Source: Ignavibacteria bacterium (lineage in GTDB: Bacteria; Bacteroidota; Ignavibacteria; Tepidaquicellales; Tepidaquicellaceae). Taken from it: a stretch of 64,000 nt of DNA. The stretch lies in contig JAQTLX010000006.1 of NCBI GenBank assembly GCA_028714695.1, positions 1 through 64,000 on the forward strand, in the 5' to 3' direction. A program made the position numbers and the translations under genes. Positions 18,480 through 26,746 of the stretch are shown in pieces. The notes beneath the pieces are model-generated. The model saw only the letters and a program-made list of their open reading frames with translations, was not told the origin of the DNA and ran no database searches. Position 1 is the stretch's first letter; the number at the start of each line of letters is the position of its first letter.

Positions 18480-20395
18480 CAACTAATAACTTTTTTCCTT
18501 TTCAGGAATTCTTCCGCAACTTCGGCAATTCCGTTTGCATCAAGTTTAAGATCAGCGTGCAGTTCTTCCGGTTTTCCGTGTTCAATGAATTTATCGGGCA
18601 ACCCGTGTATGAGAATATCATTTTTAAATCCGTACTGTTCGGCGAATTCGCATACTGCGCTGCCGAAGCCGCCTAGAATGGAATTATCTTCTATAGTTAG
18701 TATTTTTTTGAATTTACCGAATACGGAACGCAACAGTTCAGCATCAAGGGGTTTCACGAAACGCATATTAACTATTTCGGCATCAATACCTTTCTCTTCG
18801 AGTATCTTTGCCGCAACTGAAGAATTATGCACCATATTACCGATAGCGAGAATGGCAATATCGCTTCCTTCTTTTACAACTTCACCTTTTCCGATTTCAA
18901 GTTTTGTAAACTCCCCGATATCGACACCGAGAGCGTTACCTCTTGGATACCTCATTGCAATCGGACCTTTTTTATACAATGTCGCAGTGTACAGCATATT
19001 CCTTAATTCATTTTCATCTTTAGGCGCCATGATAACCATGTTAGGAATCAGCCTCAAATATGACAAGTCAAAAGAACCATGATGCGTGGGACCGTCCGAG
19101 CCGACTAGTCCACTCCTATCGAGAACAAATACAACGCTTAACTTTTGCGTTGCGACATCATGAATCATCTGGTCGAATGCTCTTTGCAGAAATGTTGAAT
19201 ATATTGCAACGACCGGAGTGAAGCCTTCCGTTGAAAGACCCGCGGCGAAAGTTACGGCATGTTGTTCGGCAATTCCAACATCGAAATATCTTTCGGGAAT
19301 GCTGACCGCCATTGCGTTTAAGCCTGTACCGTCTGGCATTGCGGCAGTAATTGCTATTATTTTTTCATCTCTTTTAGCAAGTTCAACCAATGCTTCGCCA
19401 AATACCTTCGTATATGCAGGTACGGAGGATTTCTTCAGTTCAATACCCGTTGATTTATCGAATGGATTAAGGGCATGAAGTTTCTGGAAATGTTTTGAAG
19501 CATATGAAGGGCCTTTACCTTTTTCAGTAAAAACATGAACTAACAAAGGACCTGTGAAGTTTTTTATTTCTTCGAATGTCTTTACAAGATTGACAACATT
19601 ATGACCGTTGATAGGTCCGAAATATCTGAATCCCAGCGCTTCGAAAAGCATACCGGGAGTAAGAACGCCTTTAAGACCTCCTTCGATTTTCGCTGCAAGC
19701 GAACGAAGTCTGTCACTATTTTTTTTATCAACTTTCCCGGTTAGATTCCATATTTTATTTCTAAGTCTGTTATAAGATTCATTCAGCATCAGGTCGGTAA
19801 AATAATTCTGTATGGACCAGACATTCGGAGCGATAGACATTTTATTATCATTCAGTACAACAATCATATCTTTTTTAAGTAGACCTATATTGTTCATTGC
19901 CTCATACGCCATACCGCCTGTCATAGAGCCGTCGCCGATAATCGATATAACTTTAAATTTCTTTTTCTGAAAATCCCTTGCAGTTGCGATACCGAGAGAA
20001 GAAGAAAGAGAAGTTGTTGCATGTCCTGCGCCGAAGGCATCGTATTCACTTTCGGAGCGTTTAAGGAAACCGCTGATACCGTCTTTCTGGCGTATTGTTT
20101 TCAGGCGGTTTTTTCTTCCTGTGAGAATTTTATGAATATATCCCTGATGACCAACATCCCATATTATTTTATCCTGTGGAGCATTAAAGACATAATGAAT
20201 CGCTAGTGTCAGTTCAACAACTCCAAGTGAGGAACCAAGATGACCTCCGATACGCGATATTGTATCCATAAGGAAATCGCGGATTTCATCCGACAGTTCT
20301 CTTAAATCCGGAAGAGAAAGTTTTTTCAAATCCACGGGATACTCAATGTCCTTGAGAAATTTAGTATTGTTTAAGTCGAATGAATGCTCTTCCAT
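18479..20395 (-). CDS. dxs: 1-deoxy-D-xylulose-5-phosphate synthase
   Basis: DXS condenses pyruvate and glyceraldehyde-3-phosphate, with thiamine diphosphate, as the first step of the MEP isoprenoid pathway. The 638-residue protein has normal length. It shows VGHQGYIHKILTGR, the ThDP-binding GDGSMTGGMAYEAMNN, the central DRSGLVGSDGPTHHG, the catalytic-glutamate region DVGIAEQHAVTFAAG, and a C-terminal transketolase domain. Its ATG overlaps the xseB stop (TAATG) and its stop overlaps miaB by one base, so it lies within a translationally coupled unit. No other MEP gene is in the window. Confidence 0.97.
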   Translation of the reverse strand: MEEHSFDLNNTKFLKDIEYPVDLKKLSLPDLRELSDEIRDFLMDTISRIGGHLGSSLGVVELTLAIHYVFNAPQDKIIWDVGHQGYIHKILTGRKNRLKTIRQKDGISGFLKRSESEYDAFGAGHATTSLSSSLGIATARDFQKKKFKVISIIGDGSMTGGMAYEAMNNIGLLKKDMIVVLNDNKMSIAPNVWSIQNYFTDLMLNESYNRLRNKIWNLTGKVDKKNSDRLRSLAAKIEGGLKGVLTPGMLFEALGFRYFGPINGHNVVNLVKTFEEIKNFTGPLLVHVFTEKGKGPSYASKHFQKLHALNPFDKSTGIELKKSSVPAYTKVFGEALVELAKRDEKIIAITAAMPDGTGLNAMAVSIPERYFDVGIAEQHAVTFAAGLSTEGFTPVVAIYSTFLQRAFDQMIHDVATQKLSVVFVLDRSGLVGSDGPTHHGSFDLSYLRLIPNMVIMAPKDENELRNMLYTATLYKKGPIAMRYPRGNALGVDIGEFTKLEIGKGEVVKEGSDIAILAIGNMVHNSSVAAKILEEKGIDAEIVNMRFVKPLDAELLRSVFGKFKKILTIEDNSILGGFGSAVCEFAEQYGFKNDILIHGLPDKFIEHGKPEELHADLKLDANGIAEVAEEFLKRKKVIS

Positions 20396-20610
20396 TACTT
20401 CTCCATATTAATTTTTTCAATTTTCAATTCAGCCTCTGATAGTTTATCTCTGCAAATCTTAAGCAATTTCAGCCCTTCCTGATAATTAAGTATAATATCA
20501 TCTAGAGATTTATTTTCGATGTTCTGTTCCAGTTCTTCGAGAATTTTCTCCAGTTTCCTGTAATAAAACTCGAATGAGTCCTTATTTGTTTTTTCTTTGC
20601 TCATTATCAT
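20395..20610 (-). CDS. xseB: Exodeoxyribonuclease VII small subunit
   Basis: XseB is the small helical subunit that binds XseA to form exonuclease VII. The 71-residue protein has the family pattern: FEFYYRKLEKILEELEQ, then LDDIILNYQEGLKLLKICR, then LSEAELKIEKI. The ATG at 20610 is followed by another in-frame ATG at 20604; either could be used. It lies 57 bp after xseA and its stop overlaps the dxs start by one base. Confidence 0.93.
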   Translation of the reverse strand: MIMSKEKTNKDSFEFYYRKLEKILEELEQNIENKSLDDIILNYQEGLKLLKICRDKLSEAELKIEKINMEK

Positions 20611-20667
20611 TATTCAACAAAAATAACATATATAAAATTAATTTTAATTGCAATTACGGGTCGCCAT

Positions 20668-21891
20668 TCAGCCGTTATCATTAAGGATTTCCGCCTCAGA
20701 TTTTCCGTCGTTGAAATGAATTTCCACTATATCACCGTTAATCAGTTCTTTTTTCTTTGAGATAACCTTTCCTTTTCTTGAAACATAGGCAAATCCCCGT
20801 TTAAGAGTTTTTTCGGGGCTGATGCCAGAAAGAAGTCTTTCTTTATACTGCAGTTCATTTGCAAAATATTTCAACCTGTCATCGGTAAATTTTACGAGTT
20901 CTTCGCTGAAATCATCGAGACGAATTTTGAAATCATTTAATATATCGCGCGGTTTGTTAAAAGCATAGTTATCTTTAATGCGGTCGAGATCATCTCTGAG
21001 TGATGAAATTCTGTTTTTAACATTTATTTCCATCGAGTAACTGTAATTCTTTAGACGTTCGAGAAGTTCACTTCTGTCGGGAAGGAGCATTTCTGCTGCC
21101 GCGGACGGAGTAGGAGCCCTTAGGTCCGCTACGAAATCGCAGATTGTATAATCAACTTCATGTCCTATAGCGCTGATAACCGGAATTTTAGAAGCGAAGA
21201 CAGCCCTTGCTACAGCCTCTTCGTTAAATGTCCACAAGTCTTCTATTGAGCCGCCGCCGCGCGCTATAACGATGATGTCGAAATCTATTCCGCAATTATT
21301 TGCTTTTATGATTGCCCTTACGACACTTTCAACGGAACCTTTTCCTTGCACGAGAGTAGGAAAGAGGTACAGATGAATAAGCGGATATCTTTTTTTTGCT
21401 ACCTTTTTAAAATCTTCAATCACAGCGCCCGTTTCGGATGTAATTATAGCGACTTTTTCGGGATATTCAGGAATAGTTTGTTTATATTTATCGTCAAAGA
21501 GACCTTCGTCTTTCAGTTTCAGTTTGAGTTTTTCGAATGCCTGCTGAAAATCGCCGATACCGACTTCGATCATAGAAGCGACTTCTATAGAGTATGAGCC
21601 TCTTGGTTCATATACAGTAATTCTGCCTCGAACGAGTACTTTTTTACCGTCTTCCGGATTAAATTTCAGGTAAGGAAATCTGAAACTCCATAGGTTGCAT
21701 GATATTTGAGATTTTTCATCTTTAAGAGTGAAGTAAGAATGACCTGATGGGAAGGCTCTTTTAAATCCTGATATTTCGCCAATTACAAATATATCGTTGA
21801 GAGTTTTCTCAAGAGTTTCTTTGATGAACCCTGTAATTTCGGAAACGGTCAGCGGGTGTTCATCTTCTGTATTTTCGAACAATGTATTCAC
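20668..21891 (-). CDS. xseA: Exodeoxyribonuclease VII large subunit
   Basis: XseA is the catalytic subunit of exonuclease VII, which degrades single-stranded DNA to oligonucleotides. The 407-residue protein has an N-terminal OB-fold (FVIGEISGFKRAFPSGHSYF) and the catalytic region with ITSETGAVIEDF. Next come IVIARGGGSIEDLWTFNEE and SAIGHEVDYTICDFVAD, then a coiled-coil C-terminus and the final RGFAYVSRKGKVI. It is the first gene of the xseA-xseB-dxs-miaB-acyltransferase-GT9 unit, with tRNA-Asn just upstream on the same strand. Confidence 0.96.
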   Translation of the reverse strand: MNTLFENTEDEHPLTVSEITGFIKETLEKTLNDIFVIGEISGFKRAFPSGHSYFTLKDEKSQISCNLWSFRFPYLKFNPEDGKKVLVRGRITVYEPRGSYSIEVASMIEVGIGDFQQAFEKLKLKLKDEGLFDDKYKQTIPEYPEKVAIITSETGAVIEDFKKVAKKRYPLIHLYLFPTLVQGKGSVESVVRAIIKANNCGIDFDIIVIARGGGSIEDLWTFNEEAVARAVFASKIPVISAIGHEVDYTICDFVADLRAPTPSAAAEMLLPDRSELLERLKNYSYSMEINVKNRISSLRDDLDRIKDNYAFNKPRDILNDFKIRLDDFSEELVKFTDDRLKYFANELQYKERLLSGISPEKTLKRGFAYVSRKGKVISKKKELINGDIVEIHFNDGKSEAEILNDNG

Positions 21892-21942
21892 GAAATAAAT
21901 ATACGAAAATTAGAATCAAATAAATCTCAAAATATATAAAAC

Positions 21943-21970
21943 AAAAAACCCTGCAAAAATGCAGGGTTTT
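21943..21970 (-). terminator. Rho-independent terminator after tRNA-Asn
   Basis: The stem AAAACCCTGC / GCAGGGTTTT has a 6-base loop; read on the minus strand, the 3' arm runs into TTTTTTGTTTT. It lies 3 bases downstream of the tRNA-Asn 3' end and about 50 bp before xseA, so it would separate the tRNA transcript from the xseA operon. Confidence 0.8.
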
Positions 21971-21972
21971 CG

Positions 21973-22044
21973 CTCGAAGAGCGGGACTCGAACCCGCAAC
22001 CCTTCGGTTAACAGCCGAATGCTCCACCATTGAGCTATCTTCGA
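21973..22044 (-). tRNA. tRNA-Asn (GTT)
   Basis: Read on the minus strand, a 72-nt cloverleaf folds with a 7-bp acceptor stem (TCGAAGA / TCTTCGA). It has a D arm starting AGCTCAATGG, an anticodon stem-loop CGGCTGTTAACCG with anticodon GTT, and a T arm GCGGGTTCGAGTCCCGC. The discriminator base is G and CCA is not encoded. A terminator follows directly. Confidence 0.96.
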
Positions 22045-22100
22045 ATAGAATACAAAAATATCAGTATTTTAGAAAATAGTCAATGTATAAAAAACATAAG

Positions 22101-22116
22101 TTAGGAGTTAGGAGTT
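22101..22116. repeat. Isolated copy of the CTAACTCCTAACTCC repeat word
   Basis: TTAGGAGTTAGGAGTT is the reverse complement of the AACTCCTAACTCCTAA spacer found three times inside the 54-bp repeat array about 20 kb upstream. It lies in the 154-bp gap between tRNA-Asn and the MlaF-like gene. That gap otherwise holds no ORF. Confidence 0.6.
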
Positions 22117-22198
22117 TGTTCGGTACGGCCCGGGGAGGGATGTTACGTTTCCCGCAGTTTTTCATATTATTTAATAACTGAAAAATGTAAATTTACAA

Positions 22199-22942
22199 AT
22201 GATAGAGTTTAAGAAAGTTGAGAAGAGTTTTGGCGAGAAGAAGGTACTGAAAGGTATAGACCTTGAAATCAGGAAGGGTGAGACTTTGATTATAATCGGG
22301 AAAAGTGGGTGCGGCAAATCAGTTATGCTGAAACACATTGTCGGACTTTTAAAACCTGACAAGGGAGAGGTTATTGTCGAAGGACAAGATATTGTAAAAA
22401 TGAAGCGCAAAGAACTTTATACGATGAGAAAGAAATTCGGTTTTCTCTTTCAAGGGGCAGCGCTGTTTGATTCGATGACTGTTGAAGAAAATGTAGGATT
22501 GGGACTAAGAGAAAACAAGAGATTAAAGGACAGTGAGATATCAGAAATAGTTGCTGAAAAACTTGAACTGGTAGGTCTGCCCGGTATTCAGAACATGAAT
22601 CCCTCAGATTTATCAGGCGGTATGAAGAAGAGGGTTTCACTTGCCCGCGCAATAGCCGATAATCCCGATTACATTTTATATGACGAGCCTACCACAGGAC
22701 TTGACCCTGTTATGAGTGATAATATTGATGAACTTATAAGAGATTTGGCTGCAAAATTAAGGGTGACGTCAATAATCGTCACGCACGATATTTTCAGTGT
22801 AATTGAAGTTGCTCAAAGAGTGGTTATGATGGATAACGGGATAGTTTATTTTTCAGGAACTCCGGATGAATTGTTTATGTCAAAAGACAGTTTAATAATT
22901 GAATTTCTCCACAGAACAAACAAATCACACAAAACTCATTGA
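22199..22942 (+). CDS. mlaF: MlaF/Ttg2A-type ABC transporter ATPase
   Basis: The 247-residue ATPase is of the MlaF class, which powers phospholipid transport between the membranes. Walker A is GKSGCGKS (residues 34-41), the Q-loop is FLFQGAALFDSMTV (the GAALFDS form is typical of MlaF), the signature is LSGGMKKR, and Walker B is YILYDEPTTGLDP. The usual partners, the MlaE permease and MlaD MCE protein, are not adjacent. The gene stands alone between tRNA-Asn and the convergent TerC gene, whose 3' end it overlaps by 7 bp. Confidence 0.88.
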   Translation: MIEFKKVEKSFGEKKVLKGIDLEIRKGETLIIIGKSGCGKSVMLKHIVGLLKPDKGEVIVEGQDIVKMKRKELYTMRKKFGFLFQGAALFDSMTVEENVGLGLRENKRLKDSEISEIVAEKLELVGLPGIQNMNPSDLSGGMKKRVSLARAIADNPDYILYDEPTTGLDPVMSDNIDELIRDLAAKLRVTSIIVTHDIFSVIEVAQRVVMMDNGIVYFSGTPDELFMSKDSLIIEFLHRTNKSHKTH

Positions 22943-23877
22943 GTTTTAGACTTTTTATTTGCCATTGTAATGGTTCTTGCTCGCACTAATGACGTAAGAA
23001 TAGAAACTGTTAGTACAGCAACAATAACAATAAGAGACAATAAAGTTGAAATATGAATCACGCCGGAGAGAAGCATTTTCATACCTATGAAGACAAGAAT
23101 CACAGACAATCCAATTTTCAGATAATAGAATTTATCCATAAAGCCGGAAAGGGCGAAATACATAGCCCTTAGACCCAGTATAGCGAAAGCATTAGACGTA
23201 AACACAATGAAAGTGTTATGAGTAATGGCAAGAATAGCCGGGATAGAATCGAAAGCGAAAATTAAATCGGAAGTTTCTACCACTATCAAAACGATAAAAA
23301 GCGGAGTTGCCAGCAGTCCTTCTTTTCTCACAAAGAATTTATCCTTATGGTATTCCTGAGTAACTGGAAAATGCTTCTTCATGAATTTTACAATCGGATT
23401 TTTTTCAGGATGAATAGTGCCTTCTTTTTGGAAAGCCATTTTCAGTCCTGCTATAACGAGAAAACCTCCGAAGATAAGGATTATCCATGAAAATCTTACA
23501 ATCAATGCAGCGCCTACAATAATCAGTACAGCCCGCATAATGAGCGCTCCAATAATTCCCCAATATAGAACTTTGTGCTGATATTTTTTATGAACGTCGA
23601 AGAATTTAAAGAGGAGTATAAACACAAACAGGTTATCGACGCTTAAAGATTTTTCGAGTAGGTAGCCAGTAAAGAATTCAAGACCTTCTTTATGTCCGAG
23701 AAAGTAAAACACTCCAACATTAAAAACGAGGGAGAGGAAAATCCATATTCCACTCCACATGAGCGCTTCTTTAATATGAACTTCATGTTTTTTCCGGTTA
23801 AAGATTCCAAGATCCAGAGCCAGCATGAGGATTAAGAATCCGATGAAGCCTGCCCATTGCCAGAAGCCGATTTCCAA
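22936..23877 (-). CDS. TerC/Alx-family integral membrane protein
   Basis: The 313-residue protein has about nine hydrophobic segments. It has the TerC family marks: an early LALDLGIF, then EKSLSVDNLFVFILLF, VVETSDLIFAFDSIPAILAIT, and LRAMYFALSGFMDKF with conserved acidic residues in the membrane. TerC and Alx proteins are linked to metal (mainly manganese) export or metalation of exported proteins. No yybP-ykoY riboswitch is expected here, because the gene starts at the base after the upstream SDR stop and is probably cotranscribed with the fab genes. Confidence 0.92.
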   Translation of the reverse strand: MEIGFWQWAGFIGFLILMLALDLGIFNRKKHEVHIKEALMWSGIWIFLSLVFNVGVFYFLGHKEGLEFFTGYLLEKSLSVDNLFVFILLFKFFDVHKKYQHKVLYWGIIGALIMRAVLIIVGAALIVRFSWIILIFGGFLVIAGLKMAFQKEGTIHPEKNPIVKFMKKHFPVTQEYHKDKFFVRKEGLLATPLFIVLIVVETSDLIFAFDSIPAILAITHNTFIVFTSNAFAILGLRAMYFALSGFMDKFYYLKIGLSVILVFIGMKMLLSGVIHISTLLSLIVIVAVLTVSILTSLVRARTITMANKKSKTQ

Positions 23878-24588
23878 TTACAAATCTCCTTTTAAAGGTC
23901 TGACAACGATGTCTTCAATCAGCACTTTTTTAGGTTGTTCAAATGTCTGCAGGGCAATATTAGCAACATCTTCCGGAGACATCATTCTGTTTTTGAATTT
24001 CTGTCTGGTTTTTGCGTCCCACATTGCCGTTTCGACGGCGCCGGGAAGAATATTTGTGATTTTAATATTATATTTTCTTACTTCTTTTCTGACTGAATTA
24101 GAGAGAGCCAGCAAGCCTGCTTTTGAGCATGCATATACGGAACTGTTTTCCAGAACAGTAGTTGCGGCTACGGAAAGTACATTTATGATATGTCCTCTTC
24201 TAAGTTTAATCATTGTTTTAAGAACTGATTTCATGCAAAGGAATGAACCTCTCAGGTTAATATCCATTACATAGTCGTAGTCAAACACTTTCGTATCGAG
24301 AAAGTTCTTGAATATGGAAACGCCGGCATTATTAATCAGGCAGTCAATTCTCCCGTATTTTTCGAAGATGCGTTTCGTAGTTGACTGTACGGACCGTTCG
24401 GATGCAACATTGCACACGAATGCGGACGCTTCCCTGCCGGCAAATTTAATCTCGCTGACAAGATTAACGAGACGAGATTTTCTTCGACCTGTAACCACCA
24501 CAATATATCCCGCCTTAGAAAAAGCGCACGCCATTTCCTTCCCAATTCCGGTTGAAGCACCGGTAATCCAGATGACTTTATTATTCAT
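23878..24588 (-). CDS. Short-chain dehydrogenase/reductase
   Basis: The 236-residue SDR has the cofactor motif TGASTGIG (residues 9-16), NNAG, and the catalytic pair Y152 and K156 in VYACSKAG. A basic pair, GRRKSR, after strand two suggests NADP(H). It is a classical SDR but differs from the two FabG-like neighbours (for instance no FabG-style C-terminal GG-xxxxDGG end). The substrate is unknown. It lies 26 bp after fabG and directly before the TerC gene. Confidence 0.9.
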   Translation of the reverse strand: MNNKVIWITGASTGIGKEMACAFSKAGYIVVVTGRRKSRLVNLVSEIKFAGREASAFVCNVASERSVQSTTKRIFEKYGRIDCLINNAGVSIFKNFLDTKVFDYDYVMDINLRGSFLCMKSVLKTMIKLRRGHIINVLSVAATTVLENSSVYACSKAGLLALSNSVRKEVRKYNIKITNILPGAVETAMWDAKTRQKFKNRMMSPEDVANIALQTFEQPKKVLIEDIVVRPLKGDL

Positions 24589-24614
24589 ATAATATGATTA
24601 AAGTAAGAATAATC

Positions 24615-25361
24615 CTACATTACCATTCCGCCATCAACCATGATGACCTGACCTGTAATATAGTCAGCCTTGGACGATGCAAGGAATGATACAACACCTG
24701 CAACCTCTTCAGGTTTCGAAGCGCGTTTCAGCGGAATCACAGTAAGAAAAGCAGCCTTTTGTTCATCAGTCAATTGATGCGTCATTTCAGTATCAACAAA
24801 TCCCGGGGCAACACAGTTCACAGTAACGTTTCTTCCTCCGAGTTCTTTTGCTATGGATTTCGTTAGTCCGATCAAACCGGCTTTCGAAGCCGAATAGTTT
24901 GCCTGACCTGCATTTCCCATAACGCCTACCACGGAACTTATATTAATAATTTTTCCGCTTCTTTGTTTTGCCATAATTCTCGCAACTGCTTTAATTGTAT
25001 TGAAGGCACCTTTAAGATTTACCTTAAGTACGATATCCCAGTCTTCCTCTGTCATTCTGAGCAAAAGACGGTCGCGAGTAATTCCTGCGTTATTCACTAG
25101 TATATCTACGGTTCCGAATTCTTTAGCAGTTTCATCGATAGATTTCTGTACACCATCGGTATCGGTAACATCAACAACTTTTTTAAAAACTTTTTTTTCC
25201 TCTTTGGCACATCCGGCAGCAAACGAATCAAAATCATCGGGGAAAACTTTATCATACGCAATCACAGTTGCGCCGTCGTTTAGCAATTCAACAACTATGG
25301 CCCGGCCTATACCTCTACCGCCACCGGTAACCACTGCAATTTTATTTTGTATTCCGGTCAT
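24615..25361 (-). CDS. fabG: 3-oxoacyl-ACP reductase
   Basis: FabG reduces beta-ketoacyl-ACP with NADPH in fatty acid elongation. The 248-residue protein has TGGGRGIG (residues 12-19), VNNAGITRD, serines at 142-143, Y156 and K160 in YSASKAG, and the end ADYITGQVIMVDGGMVM. All are diagnostic of FabG. It starts 3 bp after a second FabG-like gene. No acpP follows, unlike the common fabD-fabG-acpP order. Confidence 0.93.
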   Translation of the reverse strand: MTGIQNKIAVVTGGGRGIGRAIVVELLNDGATVIAYDKVFPDDFDSFAAGCAKEEKKVFKKVVDVTDTDGVQKSIDETAKEFGTVDILVNNAGITRDRLLLRMTEEDWDIVLKVNLKGAFNTIKAVARIMAKQRSGKIINISSVVGVMGNAGQANYSASKAGLIGLTKSIAKELGGRNVTVNCVAPGFVDTEMTHQLTDEQKAAFLTVIPLKRASKPEEVAGVVSFLASSKADYITGQVIMVDGGMVM

Positions 25362-25364
25362 TTA

Positions 25365-26120
25365 TTATAATTTATTTTTAAAATATTTTTTCTCTTTACC
25401 TTTAAGTTGTGTTGCTTCAACAATAAATGTCTGTCCGTTTATCAAGTCAGAATCAGGTGACGCCAGAAAAGCGACGAAATCAGCGACCTTATCGGGATTA
25501 GCCGCTTTGGTTTTAGTCTGTTCAAACATTTTTTGTTTAATATCATCACTGAGCACCGATATCATATCTGTTTCAACAAATCCGGGGGCGACAGAATTAA
25601 CCTGAATGTTATAAGCACCGAGTTCTTTTGCGAGTGCTTTTGTCAACCCGATCTGGCCCGCTTTTGAAGCCGCATAATTTGACTGCCCGGCATTTCCCGT
25701 AGTTCCAACTATAGAACTGATATTAATAATTTTTCCGGAATGATTCTTTACCATATTTTTTGATACGAATCTGCAAAACAGGAATGTACCTTTAAGATTA
25801 GTATCAATTACAGAATCCCAGTCTTTTTCCGTCATGCGCATAATGAGCCCATCTTTCGTAATACCTGCATTATTTATGAGTACATCGATTTTTTTAAAGG
25901 TTTTTATTACGTTATCGACAACCTGTTTCACGCGTTTTGAATCTGCAGAATCACACTTGAAATAATGTATATTTCTCGGTTTAAAATGCCTGTGGTCGAT
26001 ACGGCTTTTATATGTTATAATAACCTTAGCGCCCAGGTCCGCAAATTTATCGGCAAGCGCTCTGCCGATACCTCTGGAACCGCCTGTTATGAAAACCACT
26101 TTACCTGTCAGGTCGTACAT
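25365..26120 (-). CDS. FabG-like short-chain reductase
   Basis: The 251-residue SDR resembles FabG: TGGSRGIG (residues 12-19), NNAGITKDGLIMRM, Y149 and K153 in YAASKAG, and VAPGFVETDM. Its C-terminus differs, reading INGQTFIVEATQLKGKEKKYF in place of the VDGG ending, and it lacks the usual basic NADP loop. It may be a second 3-ketoacyl reductase with another chain preference. It shares a start/stop base with the upstream DUF3109-like gene and is 3 bp from fabG. Confidence 0.85.
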   Translation of the reverse strand: MYDLTGKVVFITGGSRGIGRALADKFADLGAKVIITYKSRIDHRHFKPRNIHYFKCDSADSKRVKQVVDNVIKTFKKIDVLINNAGITKDGLIMRMTEKDWDSVIDTNLKGTFLFCRFVSKNMVKNHSGKIINISSIVGTTGNAGQSNYAASKAGQIGLTKALAKELGAYNIQVNSVAPGFVETDMISVLSDDIKQKMFEQTKTKAANPDKVADFVAFLASPDSDLINGQTFIVEATQLKGKEKKYFKNKL

Positions 26121-26737
26121 CAGTCGAATTTTGTAATATTTTTATAATGTTTCTGATAATAATCATTGACATAATTATATCCGTCTTCACCGAGAATGAA
26201 ACGCAGTTCTTCAGTCATCGCTTCAAAAACAGTCTGAGTAAAATTTTTCTTTTTATCTATACCGCAGTAATCGAGTTTCGCGGCATGGTCATCATCATAA
26301 GTGAGTACATTATCAAGAATAGTAAGCGGATACATTATACAGTACTTGGGTTTTATCGCCCATTTATGCATATTATTTTTTACTGCAGCAACCTGAATAG
26401 AGCAATAGCCGCGGCTGTCTTTAAAAACGCATTGTGTAGTGTCTTGTGGTGTTTTATACACTTCGGTTCCGATTGCTTCGCCCGAAGGGAAATCGGTATC
26501 TATCTCAGTATCTTTTTCAAACCACAGAGTTGTATCTTTTATCTGATGTTCATCCATGACGTCTTTAATTTCATTCTCAAACTTCATTATTATGTCCTTA
26601 AAGTTTTTGTCCATATAGACGCCCCAGTTGCAGCATTGCCCGTGGCATATTTTCAAGTTACAAGCAGGTACAAAGCCCTGTGTAAATATTACCGGATCTA
26701 TTTTAATTCCGTTATATTCAATTGGATATTCTTTCAA
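26120..26737 (-). CDS. Cysteine-rich DUF3109-like protein
   Basis: The 205-residue soluble protein has an N-terminal cysteine cluster, C26, C31, C35 and C36 in ACNLKICHGQCCNWG, and further cysteines at C103, C112, C133 and C158. This resembles DUF3109 and the wider YkgJ-type group of predicted metal or Fe-S binding proteins; assignment is from memory of the pattern. The function is unknown. It is embedded between fabD (9 bp away) and the FabG-like gene (1-bp overlap), so it is very likely cotranscribed with fatty acid synthesis. Confidence 0.75.
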   Translation of the reverse strand: MKEYPIEYNGIKIDPVIFTQGFVPACNLKICHGQCCNWGVYMDKNFKDIIMKFENEIKDVMDEHQIKDTTLWFEKDTEIDTDFPSGEAIGTEVYKTPQDTTQCVFKDSRGYCSIQVAAVKNNMHKWAIKPKYCIMYPLTILDNVLTYDDDHAAKLDYCGIDKKKNFTQTVFEAMTEELRFILGEDGYNYVNDYYQKHYKNITKFD

Positions 26738-26746
26738 AATTACTCC

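Noticed and set aside
18480-18482. TTG start one codon upstream for miaB
   Set aside because: The ATG at 18479 gives the tight stop-start overlap with dxs and needs no rare start codon.
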